From: Dermanyssus gallinae | Taxonomy: Eukaryota; Arthropoda; Arachnida; Mesostigmata; Dermanyssidae | NCBI GenBank assembly: GCA_003439945.1 | Contig: QVRM01005415.1 | Coordinates: forward strand, 1-64,000 | Direction: 5' to 3' | DNA: 64,000 nucleotides | Shown: piece by piece, positions 9,105 through 20,840 of the stretch | How positions within the stretch are numbered: position 1 is the first letter of the stretch | How the letters are laid out: every line of letters begins with the position of its first letter | The notes under the pieces: generated by a model | Seen by the model: the letters and a program-made list of their open reading frames with translations, nothing else | Databases searched by the model: none | Told to the model about the DNA's origin: nothing | Made by a program: the position numbers and the translations under genes

Positions 9105-10720
9105 AGATTTATTTATATAAATTTGCTATGTTAGCACTTTGGAGTGGACAATTGTCTCCACGCGAACGTGTGATTACAGGTTCTCTAAGCCAGGGTTAGC
9201 CCAGTTCAACAATGTGCCCCGAACAGACGCTGCATTTCCTCGTTGAATGTCGAGCGACAGCCTCTGACGCAAGAATTCGGATGCTCTCGAGTCTTCTGTC
9301 GAAATATTAAGGCTTCTGCCTACACATTGAATCTGTTTGAGCGGCGTGCAGTTCCCATAGTCTCGAACGCCAACGCACAAAATTCGTGTGGATAATCCAC
9401 ACTGGAATATTTTCTGCATTTGTTAGCCTCAGCTAACCTGGAAGCATGACCTGCTCGGTCCGCACCTGCACCGACCATCGAAGGGGCTAATGAGTCGGTT
9501 ACAGTTGCGTCCCAAACAAGAATGCGGCTACGCTCAAAGGGCGTCAAAGTCAGGCCGTCAGGTCTTTTTCCGTCATCCCTCGATAGACCTGGGGCCTCTA
9601 GAACACATGGGAAGCCGGCAGATCGAAGTGCGCGACTAAAGGTGTCAGTTAGAGCGGAGTGACGTGCTCGTCGGCCTGCACTTAACGCGCACGACAGGCC
9701 ATGATGGGCCAACGCGTCCACAAAATCACCACAACGACATCGGTGGGGCACGACTAGGTCAACACCAAGCCGCAGCCCTGCGCTTATGCGCGTAGTCTCG
9801 TCGTCCAACAGAGTCCCAATTCGCGGACATGTAGAGCGTGTAGCCAAGCCCCAGCCCCTTGACTACTAACAGCTCGAAGCCTGGCTTTATCAGCAACAGA
9901 AGGCGCTCTATTAATCAGGTTTGCTAGTCGTTTTTCTTGTAGAGGGGTTGTCCAATTGCCCTGGTTAGCCCTATCGTCGGGAGGAGAATCAAATAACAAC
10001 GACAACTCGCCGGTCAGTCTTTAAGTTCACTGTTATAGGCGTCCCACCCATCACTGTCCAATAATGCTTTAACCCTGTCCGCCGCCTGGGTCAATGACGA
10101 CACGATTGCAGATCCTGCCATCATGACCGCGTCGGGCACACCTAGGCCGCCTAAAGAAACCGGGAGCATTTCCTGTTCCTTTGCCGCAGTGGTCAGCTTA
10201 AGATTTAGTATGATCTCTAAAATGTCTAAGCTAAGTCCATTATATGGCTGTAAAAGCTCTCGTGATAAAAAGAGGTTGCAACCTCTAAGCAGGTGTGTTA
10301 ACCTCGTGGCTGAAAGACAAGATCTAAGAAGAATAAGCCGCAGTGGGCCCCACCAAATTAAGTTAGTCTGCCCGCCGCAAAGTCAAGTTTGTCTCTTTGA
10401 CTGTCTAATGCCTTTGCAATGCCTTCCGGCAACAAGGGGACACCTAGCAGCTCCAGGTTAATCTTGTCTACTACGCGACAGCCCGGAAGTAAGTCAAAAA
10501 GGTTAGTTAAATCTAACGGCTCAACTTCGTTGTGGGTTGTGACATACACTTCACATTTGACCGGGTTCAATGTCAGACCGCTGATAGCACCAAATTCAAT
10601 AAATTTCCGTATGTCGTCAAGTACGGTCGGGAGATCCCTGCCCAGAACCCCGGCATCCAAGTACCCGGCATTAAGGGGGGACTGCAGGGAATCCACCAAT
10701 TCCTTGATACATTAGCAAAA
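9105..10720 (-). pseudogene. non-LTR-type retroelement: RT palm/thumb plus restriction-like endonuclease, decayed
   Basis: The minus strand encodes, in shifting frames, the C-terminal half of a retroelement polyprotein. From about 10699 it has an RT palm with YLDAGVLG (degenerate YxDDG) and GLTLNPVKCEV. Next comes LPVSLGGLGVPDAV (about 10170-10125) typical of the post-RT region. Then SSQGAGAWLHALH leads, after a frameshift near 9850, into TLLDDETTRISAGLRLG. A zinc knuckle CRCG...HHGLSC (C-x1-C-x8-H-x4-C) is followed by KRPDG...LVWDATVTD, a PD-x15-D restriction-like endonuclease signature. The C-terminus carries RQRLSLDIQRGNA (about 9270). Reaction: reverse transcription primed at a nick made by the endonuclease. 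The Asp-to-Ala change in the RT box and the frameshifts mark it as dead. The order knuckle then PD-D nuclease is as in R2/NeSL-like elements, but the surrounding motifs belong to a different family that I cannot name. Confidence 0.8.
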
Positions 10721-10990
10721 AAACTGAGGGAGTTACATATAACTAAGATATGCAAGTGTCTAAGATTGGCCACGGGGGACCTACGCGGCGAACCTTTCCG
10801 GCAAAGGCTGTCATTGGATATACAACGTGGTAACGCCACGGCGGTGCTTGGTACCTTGTCCAGGTGGTTGACACCAGGCTTGTACCTAGTGCTCATGTAG
10901 TTTGTCTTCACGTTCGCTGGGGGACAATTGTTTACACCCCGATATGAAATAAACATATGGTTTGGATATATATATATATATATATATGCT
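10721..10990 (+). pseudogene. tail of a second copy of the same retroelement, opposite strand
   Basis: The plus strand encodes EPFRQRLSLDIQRGNATAV near 10790-10850, almost the same as the minus-strand motif at about 9270. The DNA after it (CACGTTCGC, GACAATTGT) also matches the sequence beyond the minus-strand stop near 9170-9140. So two copies of one family lie head-to-head, meeting near 10.7 kb. This copy ends in GAAATAAAC and a (TA)n tract (10966-10987), consistent with a retrotransposon 3' end. Confidence 0.7.
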
Positions 10991-11109
10991 TTTATTTAAT
11001 AATGGTATTTACGTGTAAACAAATTATATTTTTTATGCATGCTTAGAGGAAAACGCAGTATTTGTTTCGATGTTAATAGTGATATTTGGACGCCACAGAT
11101 GATAGCATT

Positions 11110-11345
11110 GATTGAGGGGAAAGGTACAACAGGCTTTAAGGAGTCTGGCTACGATTTATAGTAGCCTAGTGGGCCAAACAAAGTTAGCTGTGGGCAACCA
11201 AATATTACACTTGTGTAAAGTTCAAACGCATCAGTAACCCAAAAACAGAAAATTCTGTTCATAAGAAGATGTACAATCCGTTTAGAAATGCATGAGTTTT
11301 TCGCCGTAAGTGGGCAAACATTTAATTGCTCCCTTTTTAGAAGTT
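11110..11345. repeat. dispersed repeat Y (copy)
   Basis: Shares ordered blocks with 6010-6200 (GTACA.CAG.CTTTA, GTGGGCAACC, ACAGAAAA) and more faintly with 46110-46270 (GTGGGCA, ATTCTGTTCA). The family is unknown and no coding frame could be read consistently across the copies. Confidence 0.35.
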
Positions 11346-11656
11346 TGCCCAATTTATTTTGGCTTCCAGCCATTTAATCGTTACGAATTTACATGACTGA
11401 CTGTAAGCATTGTTCGTTGAACAATACGTTCATGAATGCATGGTTTGCATGGATCAAATGAACACCTTGTGCAATTGTTTGCGATGGAAAATAACAGTGG
11501 TAGTTGCACTTGGTGGGTTATCTGTCTGTCTCAATCTCTGTATATGTAGGCAGGTGTTCGCTCTGATGCGTCGCTGTATCTATTAGTGATGCTCATGTAA
11601 ATCTATTAGCTGACCCGCGGCTTTCATATTGTATCTCTTTCTTTCCGAGCAGAGAC

Positions 11657-12330
11657 GTGGTCCATCCTATGGATCGTGTTACACGTCCACTTTCTCATCC
11701 CTGTATTGACCATATCGCAGTTCGTAACGGTTCCTGTTTTTATATAGACCAACCAGCAATTCCGGATACTTTGTTATTTTTGGACTATCTTCTTGTTTTT
11801 AAAGACGGCGAGGACAGCAAATTGCATGAGGTAAGAATCTCCTGCACGACACGGCTAACATTGAATTTTTTTCGAAGCTGTCTTGGATACGCATCCCCAG
11901 GGTTCTGTGCTCTAACTTTACTGCTTTTAATTATTTCAAGTGCATTCTCCTACGGATCCAGAGGGAGAACTAAGGCAAGCCGATCATTTTTGCTGATAAT
12001 ACAACGTTGCTTTTTTGGCTCAATGACTCCAATTTCTGTTTGGAGTTGGCTGATTGTCTCTCATACGAGGAAACAATCGTTACATCTTTAAAGAAGTTGG
12101 TCTTGCTTTTAATACGAACAATGTCCTCCGAGCTCCTCAGCTAAAGTTGTACCTCAACAGAAAGCTCTTCCTAGCAGAGAGCTAATTGGTATGTGCATTA
12201 AGATTACATTAAGCCAAAGTTATGCCATCATTTCAGCTCTCGCAAGCGGCTCATCGGCGTTCCCATGGACGGCCTTATCTTGGTGTGCTTAACCATTTTT
12301 CTGCCAGGCCCCCTTGAAAGCACTCTTATA
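11657..12330 (+). pseudogene. CR1/jockey-like LINE remnant with internal deletion
   Basis: The frame from 11657 contains TRPLSHPCIDHIAVRNG, resembling the end of an apurinic-type endonuclease domain (T-x-CIDHI). Only about 65 codons further, YASPGFCALTLLLLIIS (about 11890-11945) matches the RT box PQGSVLGPLLFLIYIN in a degraded form. In the next frame FADNTTLLFWLND (about 11988) matches the catalytic FADDTTL, with the second Asp replaced by Asn. The RT fingers normally lying between nuclease and palm are absent, so about a kilobase has been deleted. Stops and frameshifts follow. LIGVPMDG near 12250 may be the thumb remnant. Confidence 0.5.
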
Positions 12331-13625
12331 AAGGGAGTGGGTTCAAGGTTCTTCTCTGTGGGACTCAAATAATGCCATATTTAGCAGGCGATGCAGCGGC
12401 TGCGTTTCTTGGAGAGAGAGAGAGAGAGCGTTTGTGCTCTCTATGATGACCACAATTTCCTCCCGGCCAACACGATCTGCTGACCGAAGGTTGCCATGCC
12501 GGGCTTTAAAATCGTCATCTCATCCGCCTTTGCGATGCTTTTAGTGTATACGCGGGTATTGCAATAATTGAACTTATACGTGGACACCTGGCAAAGCTTT
12601 TAGATAGAATACAAACATATATTTTTACCCAGAAAGTGACATATTTATTTAGATATTGACCTAATTTCCGCCAATTGATATAAATTTTTATGAGGGAGGA
12701 TCTATGCATCAAACCACACTTTCAAATTGTGTATTTTGTTGTTTTCTAGCTCCACGATCGATTCGCGTGAATCGAAACGTCTTCCTTTCAACGTCTGTAC
12801 ATTTCCAGAAAGAGTTTTACATTTCCAAAAAGAGGAGAAGCTCGCACGAGACTAAGGCGGGCGAATACGCTGGGCGCGTTATCGGCGTGGCCAACAGATG
12901 CGCCAAGAAAAGCCTCAGTGGTGTTAGTGTGATAGACTCGCGTGTTGTCGTGCGTGGAGAAGCTATTAACCACTCGGCTAAGAAAAGCTTTCGAGCTCTT
13001 CCTGGTGAGTGCATTAAAAAGTTCTATCGTCCGGTTCTATTCAAACGCCGTCAAAAGTTCACTCCTCGCGAAGAAGATGTATTCAAGATGATAAAGATGT
13101 ATCCAAGTTCCAGAGCACTCGTACACCGGTGGCAAGTCTCGAGAACAAAGAAAACCGCCTCTTGTTAAATTGTAACAGATCATCTTGGGCCTGAAATACC
13201 AACGCATCTTTCGTCCCGTGACAAATCACGGGGTAGTCACTGATCAGATAATTAGTGAAATCGAGCTGGTCGTGCAGAATCTCATAGGAGGTTGGGTATC
13301 CAAGCCCGCAGTCTGCTCTAACGATGTAAATGTTAGTTTAAGTTTTCGTTAGTCACAGTTTTTACATGAGCCACATTTTCATCGTTTGTTGCCGTTTTCA
13401 AATGACTGTCACGGAAAGTCGTCGTACAGTTTGGCGTCTGTCCGGTTTCAAAGCCTTTTGTACCGCTTTGGATCGTATTAGGCCACTTCGCTGGGATGAG
13501 ACTTCATACCCAATCAAACCTTTCGGAACGTTCTTATGCATTTAATTCTCGCTAGAAGTTACATTTTTCCAGGTCCCTATGTTATATAATATATATGTTT
13601 ATTTAGTACAATTATAGGAATAGGT

Positions 13626-13628
<3 letters not shown>
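12331..13628. other. unassigned sequence with one 154-codon open frame
   Basis: An (AG)n tract lies at about 12413-12430. The frame 12704-13168 (+) is 154 codons and rich in Lys and Arg in its second half (KKRRSSHETK, KKFYRPVLFKRRQKF). It has no family motif, no signal peptide and no membrane segment. It could be a chance frame or an exon; I cannot assign a function. Confidence 0.25.

Positions 13629-13707
<79 letters not shown>
13629..13707. repeat. (TA)n microsatellite
   Basis: About 80 bp of nearly pure TA with one phase change, flanked by AT-rich DNA. Confidence 0.95.
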
Positions 13708-13712
<5 letters not shown>

Positions 13713-15527
13713 GGTCCAAAAGTGCAAACGCAATTGTTTAAATGTTAGCTTGAAATTTGTATCGATCGTTCAAAGCGAATACACGCTTACTGGACGCTTA
13801 GACTAATGTTTTAGATAAGCGAACGAACGCATGTTGTAGATATAGTCGTTTTTCCTCGTATGCACTTTCACTCGGTGAAAATGATGCCATTAAAAAATGA
13901 AGGCATTAGCGCAAGCGAATTTACCTTCTTCTCCTTCATTTCGATCCTCCGCTTGAGCAAACGGACCGCGGCCGTCGACAGTTGAAGACCCTGTATATAT
14001 GATCGCGCGATACCTCGTGTAGAGTTTCTTTATTTTGCTTCACAAGGAACGTTTTCAATCAATCACACTAGTATATATCAATGCTGCATCAGTAGAATTT
14101 AAATCGACCGCGCGATGCTTAGCTTACCTTTCGAGAGACGTCATTAGTGCATGAAGCATGTCATTAGTGACAGTAGCTTGCAGCTGCATTGCCTGCCACC
14201 TGCCACAGCAACAAAATTCGAGATTGTCTGAGTCTGCAGATCATCTAACGGTGACGAACGGATCTGTTGATTCCGTTGTCTGTTTGTGTCGATACGGCAT
14301 TTCTTTCATCTCTTAATTTGCTTTTTCTGTCTGTGCAACATTACGCTGCGTCGTTTTGCTCGTGTCTATATCAAGTTTTACTGACGTTGCTGTGCCGGCA
14401 CCGCGATGCACGTAGCGCTCTCTAGCGAGTCCAATGCAAGGCCAATGCTTGCAGGAGTGCAATGTGAGCGGGCATTAATTTACGATGGTCGAGTCAATCT
14501 CAAATAGCTTGCTGCTCGGATGGGATTTTGATTGTGGCTGATCTAATTATCTACTGCACTTACACTCACTCCATGTCTTCACGGCGGCCTGGCCTGTTGG
14601 CGAGACGTTTTCAATTGGCAGGCCGCCTCACGACTGCTATGCGCGTGTTAGAAACGCTGCTAACGAATCCAAAGCGTCTCCCCAAAGACATCGTTACGTT
14701 GTGCGAGCGACTGCCTGTAATTGGGTGGCAAACCATAGCGTGGCAAACGCCTCGCGCGTAACCCGTCACGAGCCAGGCAAACTAGCATTTGCAAACGACG
14801 TTTGGATAACGTTACCGCTTCTGATTCTCATTGTCACCCACCTCAAACCAGTGGGCAAACCACTCTAACCAACGATAACCATCTAACGGAAGCCTGCATT
14901 AAAAGTTTCCTTAAGGTGTGTACAAGGTCTGTGATATGAGAATAATATCTTATATACACTTATTGTCGAAAATGTACAAATACTCAACAGGGAAACGCAG
15001 TCAAACGCGAACGCTTGTTTAACCATACAAAATGCACGCACTTTCGCGAACATCTTACATGCAGGGTTGGCGTAGCAGTTGAACTTAGTGTGGGTTCACC
15101 TAGGGGACGCGTTGCCTCAAAATTCCTAACGACATGTATATTGTTGTCTCCATAATACTCGTGTCCGCTACGTTTTCAAACAGGATTTGCATTGACTGCC
15201 AGTTGCATGGTAGTTCTCGTAAGAAAAGCGAAGCCTTCCAGCTGCGGTAGTGGTCTTTGTAGTAGTCTACACGTCGCCCATTATCTGGGCCGTCATCAAT
15301 CAGCGCTAGACTTAGGAGACACCTACCCAACTTAACTTATTTGCGCCTTGGTCTGTTGCTAGGTATAAATCGTGGGACTATGCTGTAAGGCGCCACTGAG
15401 CGTGTGACATTGAGCAAGAAGTTGGAGCCAAAGCAGATAAAGTGGCTGGTTACCACAGACGTGGACACGGTGGAATCAAAGGCGTATGCCGGAGACCATC
15501 AGAAATTGGCACGGCATGGTGGGAGTT
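13708..15527. other. unassigned sequence
   Basis: No gene recognised. The frames at 14528-14761 (+) and 15100-15330 (-) match nothing I know. The sequence is complex and not obviously repetitive. Confidence 0.35.
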
Positions 15528-15579
15528 CTACCTGATTCAGGTAGAGATGACGGTACGCTACCTGCGTACCGTCATCTCT
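15528..15579. other. two adjoining stem-loops
   Basis: CTACCTGA-T-TCAGGTAG (15528-15544) is a 17-nt palindrome. It overlaps the start of a second perfect stem: AGAGATGACGGTACGC (15543-15558), loop TACCT, and its exact complement (15564-15579). A 16-bp perfect stem with a 5-nt loop is unlikely by chance and could fold in RNA or single-stranded DNA. Its function is unknown. Confidence 0.6.
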
Positions 15580-17968
15580 TGACTGCTTGCAGAAGTAAAT
15601 CTGTGGTAAGTTGGCAACCCTCCCTTCTGCAGCTCCGCGGTGGTGAGTAATGCCAGGCGAACTCTATCCTACTCCGAGCGCCTCAGGGTAGAAGGAGGAG
15701 CAAAGGTGTCCAAAGCCATCGAGACGCGACCACCTAGGCTGGAAGTCATAGTCGGAATATAGATAGGGATGTTGAACACAGAAGACAACTAACTGGGCGC
15801 TTCTGAGCGAACATGCACGCGCTATGATACACGCCGAAAAGCTGATAGAAAAGGAAAACGTATGAAAAGCAAGGAAATCTTGTGGGGAGACATCGTAGAT
15901 GACTTTTCCACAGGACCAGGAGGAGGGCCAGCCGACTGGCTACGTATCCAAGTGTAATATCAGCTAGTAATTATTCGTTGTGATTATAGGTTAGGCTGAA
16001 CGATACAACAACGATAGCGGTTCTTGATGATATTTCCTACGGCGACAACAGCGTTGATTGTCAATCGCAGAGGGGCGTCAATAAATTTCCACCTCTAGAC
16101 AGAAACAAGTAGTATTAGTAATAGTAGTGGCGTGGGTTGTTGTTGTTGTTGTTGCCGTTGCTATTGTTGTTGTTGCTGCTGCTCTTTTGCAGGCATTATT
16201 GATGCTGTTTTTGTTGTTGTTGTTGTTGTTGTCCTTGTTCTCACGCTGCGGTCTCTTGTTTTGTTGCTTTCGCCAGGCTTGCCGCGGTATCATCGCTGGT
16301 GTGTGTGTGTGTTTTTATTGTGAATGTGTCGTAACGCTTCGTAACGCGGTGTGTTGTGTTTTTCGCACCCGTTGATGCTATGCGGTATGGTGGAGTGGAA
16401 TCGTGAAAGGGTGGACGTGATCGCTGCCTCCGCCACCACCATTGCCGTTGCTTACATGTCGCAAGTTACGATTCTTACGATACTTATGTACGGCCTGACT
16501 GACTAAGTAATGAACGTCCCCGCTCGGGGTTGTCTCGAGGACTCGAGATTCAGCCTCTGCAAACGACAGCCACCGACGATCAGTGTCTGCCTGTCTGTCG
16601 ATGAGGCAATCCATCGACCGACCCAGAGCGAAATCGTACTCAGCAAGTTCGTGGCCTCGCACGACAGGACAGGCCAAACCATGGGGGTGCGGTTGACGTG
16701 TCGTTCGAGACCATAAAGATATGCGTCTCGGCGTGAATCAGCAATCCAGCAGAGAGTTCGATGATCGTGAAGGGCAGCATGAAGGGCAAACGTGCTTACA
16801 TAACACGGGATGCTGTATAATGACGACAGCAGGAATTCTTAGAATCAAAGTAGTAACTACATTTAGAGAGAAAGATATTCACACAGAGAGGCAGAAAGAG
16901 AGAGAGAAAGCCTGTGAACGCAAAGTGGCTAAGCGCCGGCTGAAGTCCTGGACATAGCCAATATATGCCAGTGGCGCCTGAGAAACCACCGCAATATGAT
17001 AGTGACGTTGGACATAGTTGAAGCAGGCGTAAGTGTTTGCTGCTGCTGCTGTAGGGGGAGTCGAAAAGAACGTCTGTAATACGTACATTCGGTAATGTCG
17101 ATGTTATTTGCTCTGTGATAGCGCGAGCTCCGCATAAACATGTATGGCCAATTTTCCGAGCTTCCTTTTCTTGACGTGAGACACACACACACACATCATA
17201 TATCGTCGCGAGCGCAAACATGGTCGATCTATAATTACAATTAGTCTAAAAGGTATTTCACTTGCAGCCACATGTTGTGATCTTGGACTTACTAATGATA
17301 TGCATGTCTGACTCTAAATATTCGAAGGACTTCTTAGGAGTGCATATTGCGTTCGTTTTATCTTATCCCCTTAAAGGGACGCAGGAAAAGTGTGTTGCGG
17401 ATTACTGTTAGTCGTGCAATTACATTCGTAGTGACTTTTCATTAATTGTAAGATGTACGAGATAAATTATTGCGAGAGTTCCCTGCAATTCCCGCATGAA
17501 TTCCATGCAATTGCCGCATGAATTGCTGTAGTAGATTTTTCTTTTGTAGCAACATAAGTACACTCTTCTTTTGTTTTGGATACAACCCACATATTGCGAA
17601 GAGCCAGTGCGTAATCATTGAAGAGACATGCTTATTGCTTTTCTATTCATTTGACAATGAGTATATTCTGACAGCGACGTTTTTGCAAAGATCCTATATA
17701 TTTGATGACATAGGATTATTAGTTTTTACTTGGGAAAGGCCTACGCGGATAGGTTCACCTCAATAATGTTCAAGACGTTCCTTTAAAAACAGTGCAATGC
17801 TCCTGCTTATATGTGCCAAAAACGTCTGCTTTGCAGATCATTGTAATCATACTACTTGCCTACCAGCATAGCGGGTGATTTTGTGGCCGTCTTGATAGAA
17901 ACCAATATACGACCAGTACCTCATAAAGCTTGGTTACAAAGCGGCAGACTTGACGACACACACACGCC

Positions 17969-18010
<42 letters not shown>
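15580..18010. other. unassigned sequence with (GTT)n and (TA)n tracts
   Basis: (GTT)n with interruptions lies at about 16132-16237, (GT)n near 16300 and (TA)n at 17971-18007. The frame 16378-16677 (-) has a Gly run near its C-terminal end and an otherwise unrecognised sequence. I see no supported gene. Confidence 0.4.
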
Positions 18011-18874
18011 TTGATAAACGGCGCTTTTAAGCAAATAAACCAGAAGGCTATGCCGGTTTCGAGCTGGCGTTGTCTCTTTAAGTGCAGCAATAACAACGTT
18101 GCCTCCCCCTCGTTTCCTTCAACGCTGTTCGCCGGCCGTCGCCTCCGCGTACTTCCTTGTCATCGACTTTCTTGTCCTCATAATTTCCTTCGGTTTCTTT
18201 AAGTTTCAGATCCACCACATTCTCCTCGGCTAGTCCCGCCTCCACTCTTGCCCATATTCGCGTGTGCACTTGGTCCACGCCGGCAGTTACGACCAGAATC
18301 GCTTTTTATATTACTGCCACTCTTAATTCTAACCTAGCCTTCTTCTTGTCGTAAACACTGTTCCTTACATCAGTAGCAGCAGATGCAGGCTGTCTCCGCT
18401 GGTGTTTATTTACTCGTTTTTCCATGCTGCCGAACCGCTCGATCAACTCCTGGTTAACGGCCATTATCTTATTCTGCCTTTCCTCAAAAGCGGCTTTCTT
18501 CCCTTATATCTTGTTTAGTTCGATTTGCACATTTGCCGTGCACGTCTCCCATTTGGCTTGCATAGCGTTCGCGATTAGAAGGATTTCCTCGAGGAACTAG
18601 ACTTTAGCATGAGCACCCGCGGTCACCGAACGGCAATTGTAAGAAGGGACTTTACTGCGGCTCGCAGTTTTTGGGAAAGCATTTCTTCACTAAAGGATAG
18701 AGAGATTTTCCTAAACTCATAAACACCCCCGATACACCTTCGAAAACGCCACGCACGGGTCAACGGTAGATTTAGCGTTTGCAACAAAAGGAACAGCTCA
18801 TTGGATAACAGACTAGAGGATCCACGAGGAGTGAGCAAACATTATCCAACCATCTCCTTTTTCGTCACTTCAAG
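18011..18874. other. unassigned sequence
   Basis: No gene or element recognised. Short frames on both strands lack family motifs. Confidence 0.35.
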
Positions 18875-18989
18875 TTGCACCCAGCCTCTCACTTTATACA
18901 ACAGCAAAGCATTTCTAACCTTAAACACGCCAGTCTACAGAAAACGTCTAAAAAACACCTCATGTCATTGACGCACTTGTCAACAAAGG

Positions 18990-19325
18990 CAACGACGTGT
19001 ACCCCTATTGTAACGTATCCTAGCGTCGTGCCTAAAAAGCGAGGCGTATATCTGCGAAAGCGTAAACTACGCAGTTCGAATTGGGATCCTTCGTACTGGA
19101 CCCAACCGTATAGAAGATACGCCTACGATGAATTACCTAGACTTCCACATTTCCCGCGAGTTTATTCAGTCGCCTACGCAGACGATCTCACACTGATCGT
19201 CACCGCCCATAACGAGAATCTACCCGATGGAACAGCCAACCGAACCTTGGCAAATATTCGACAATACTTCCATACGCTAGGCCTCAAATTGGCTTCACAA
19301 AAACGGAAGCAATTCTTTTGAACGG
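18990..19325 (+). pseudogene. non-LTR reverse transcriptase fragment (YADDL)
   Basis: The 148-codon frame starting at 18875 contains YSVAYADDLTLIVTAHNEN followed by a predicted helix and YFHTLGLKLASQKRK. This matches the catalytic box C and following region (YADDL...GL.L...KTE) of R1/jockey/I-type reverse transcriptases. Only this part of the palm is preserved. The finger domain, endonuclease and poly-A end are not visible, and the sequence breaks down after 19321. Both catalytic Asp residues are intact. Confidence 0.7.
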
Positions 19326-19329
19326 CCTG

Positions 19330-20540
19330 AAGCGCTCTCCACAGAAATCTTAGCTCACACTGATGAGTACATAGTAACATCCGGCGTATAGTAAAGTCTC
19401 TGGCTGTAATCTTGGATACGGCCTCTCACAGGAACCCAGAAATCATGTGCGGCTGCTTTCAAGAATACTTACACTCCATGATGACAATTCTGACTCCCCC
19501 TTATGTCGTACGTGCAACTCAGAAAAGTCTTGCAATGTAAGTCACTGCTACAAACGCTGCGTCTTTTTTCTAATACTGAGCGAGAACTCGAAACCTAAGG
19601 CTGGGAAGTTCCCTTAGCAACGTCAATCCCGTCTAAAAGCTTCCTTAAAGACCACGAGTCTATGGCAGAGAAAATATGTGCAGAACTTATCTCGAAGCAA
19701 AAATAACCGCCGCACAAAGGCAAGCAGGCCTACTGGTTAAATTCACCAGACGAAGTTATTTCGATAAGATAGTACTGCGGCAAGTCTCGACAAATGGCAA
19801 AAATGACGAATGTACTTTAGTGCGCTTAACTACCGTGGCTCCGACAATGACGCTGTGTTATATATATATATATATATATAGAAATATACATATATATTTT
19901 TTTTAGAGAACACGGATGATAGATCACTGACGCGCCCTAGTTGAAGACTAAGGATAGACAACTTGGAAGGAAGGGAGAAAGGATTTGGAAAATAAGGGAG
20001 GCGCGGTCCTTCAGTATCATCACCATCATTAACAGCTTGCTTTTTGTGTTGGATAGAGTAAAAAGGCCGGTAGGGGTGTGGCGTTATTACAAATTTCTCG
20101 TCTCGAAGATCTCTAACTACTGGGGGCGAGAGGGGATGGGGGGGGGGGGGGTAGGATGGAAAGCGGCGCAACAGCATAGCGAGTCTAGTCAGTCAGCAGG
20201 AGGGAATTCGCAGCGAGGTTTTGCTGGTGCCGCTAGTCCTTTTTCGCTTATTTTCTCTCCTCTGCAACAGTAGTCGAGACTCGTTAGGGCATAACGAGGA
20301 CGAATTGCACTGACCGCCAGAGCTGTGTGGCCAGCCCGACCCACGCATGCCCGGCCTCCTTTGCTACGCTTGATTCGGCAAAGTACGCCGTCAGGTCATA
20401 TAACCAGCTGTACCAGTGGTGGTATACGGGCTGTGTGGCAGTGCTAGTAAAAGCCACGTCATCACTTTCGTAGCAGAAGTAACAGTGCTTGTAGATATAG
20501 AAGCAGAAGAGGGCGTAGTGTTTGTTTTTGGTGGTAATGC
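19330..20540. other. unassigned sequence
   Basis: The first part may continue the RT remnant in shifted frames. (TA)n lies at 19859-19880 and a 14-base G run at 20138-20151. TCTAGTCAGTCAGCAG near 20185-20200 resembles an arthropod initiator (TCAGT), but no downstream exon can be supported. Confidence 0.3.
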
Positions 20541-20757
20541 TATTGTTGCTAACGTTGTTGCTGTGGTTGTTGTTGTTGTTGATACTGTTGCTGTTTCTGT
20601 TGTTGTTGTTGTTGTTGCTGTTGTTTTTGTTGTTGTTTCTATTGTTCGTGCTCTAGTTAGTGTTGATGTTTTTGGTATTGTAGTGGTTGTTGTCGTTGTT
20701 GGTATTAGGGTTGTTGTTGTTGTTGTTGTTGCAGTTGCTGCTGTTGTATTGTTGGTA
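20541..20757. repeat. imperfect (GTT)n microsatellite
   Basis: About 215 bp of GTT repeats broken by GCT, TTT and GGT triplets. The long Val-rich frame over it is a translation of this repeat, not a protein gene. Confidence 0.9.
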
Positions 20758-20809
20758 GGGAATAGTTACTTAGTTACTTACGAAACGTTACGTTACAGTA
20801 TAACGTTTA

Positions 20810-20840
20810 GCCAAACGGCGAAAGACTTTCGCCGTTTGGC
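20810..20840. other. perfect palindrome
   Basis: GCCAAACGGCGAAAG, one base (A), then its exact complement CTTTCGCCGTTTGGC: a 31-nt inverted repeat with 15-bp arms. It is not part of an element I recognise. Confidence 0.75.

Noticed and set aside
12704..13168. 154-codon frame as a host gene
   Set aside because: No domain, no homologue I can recall and no splice or promoter signal; kept only as an unassigned region note.
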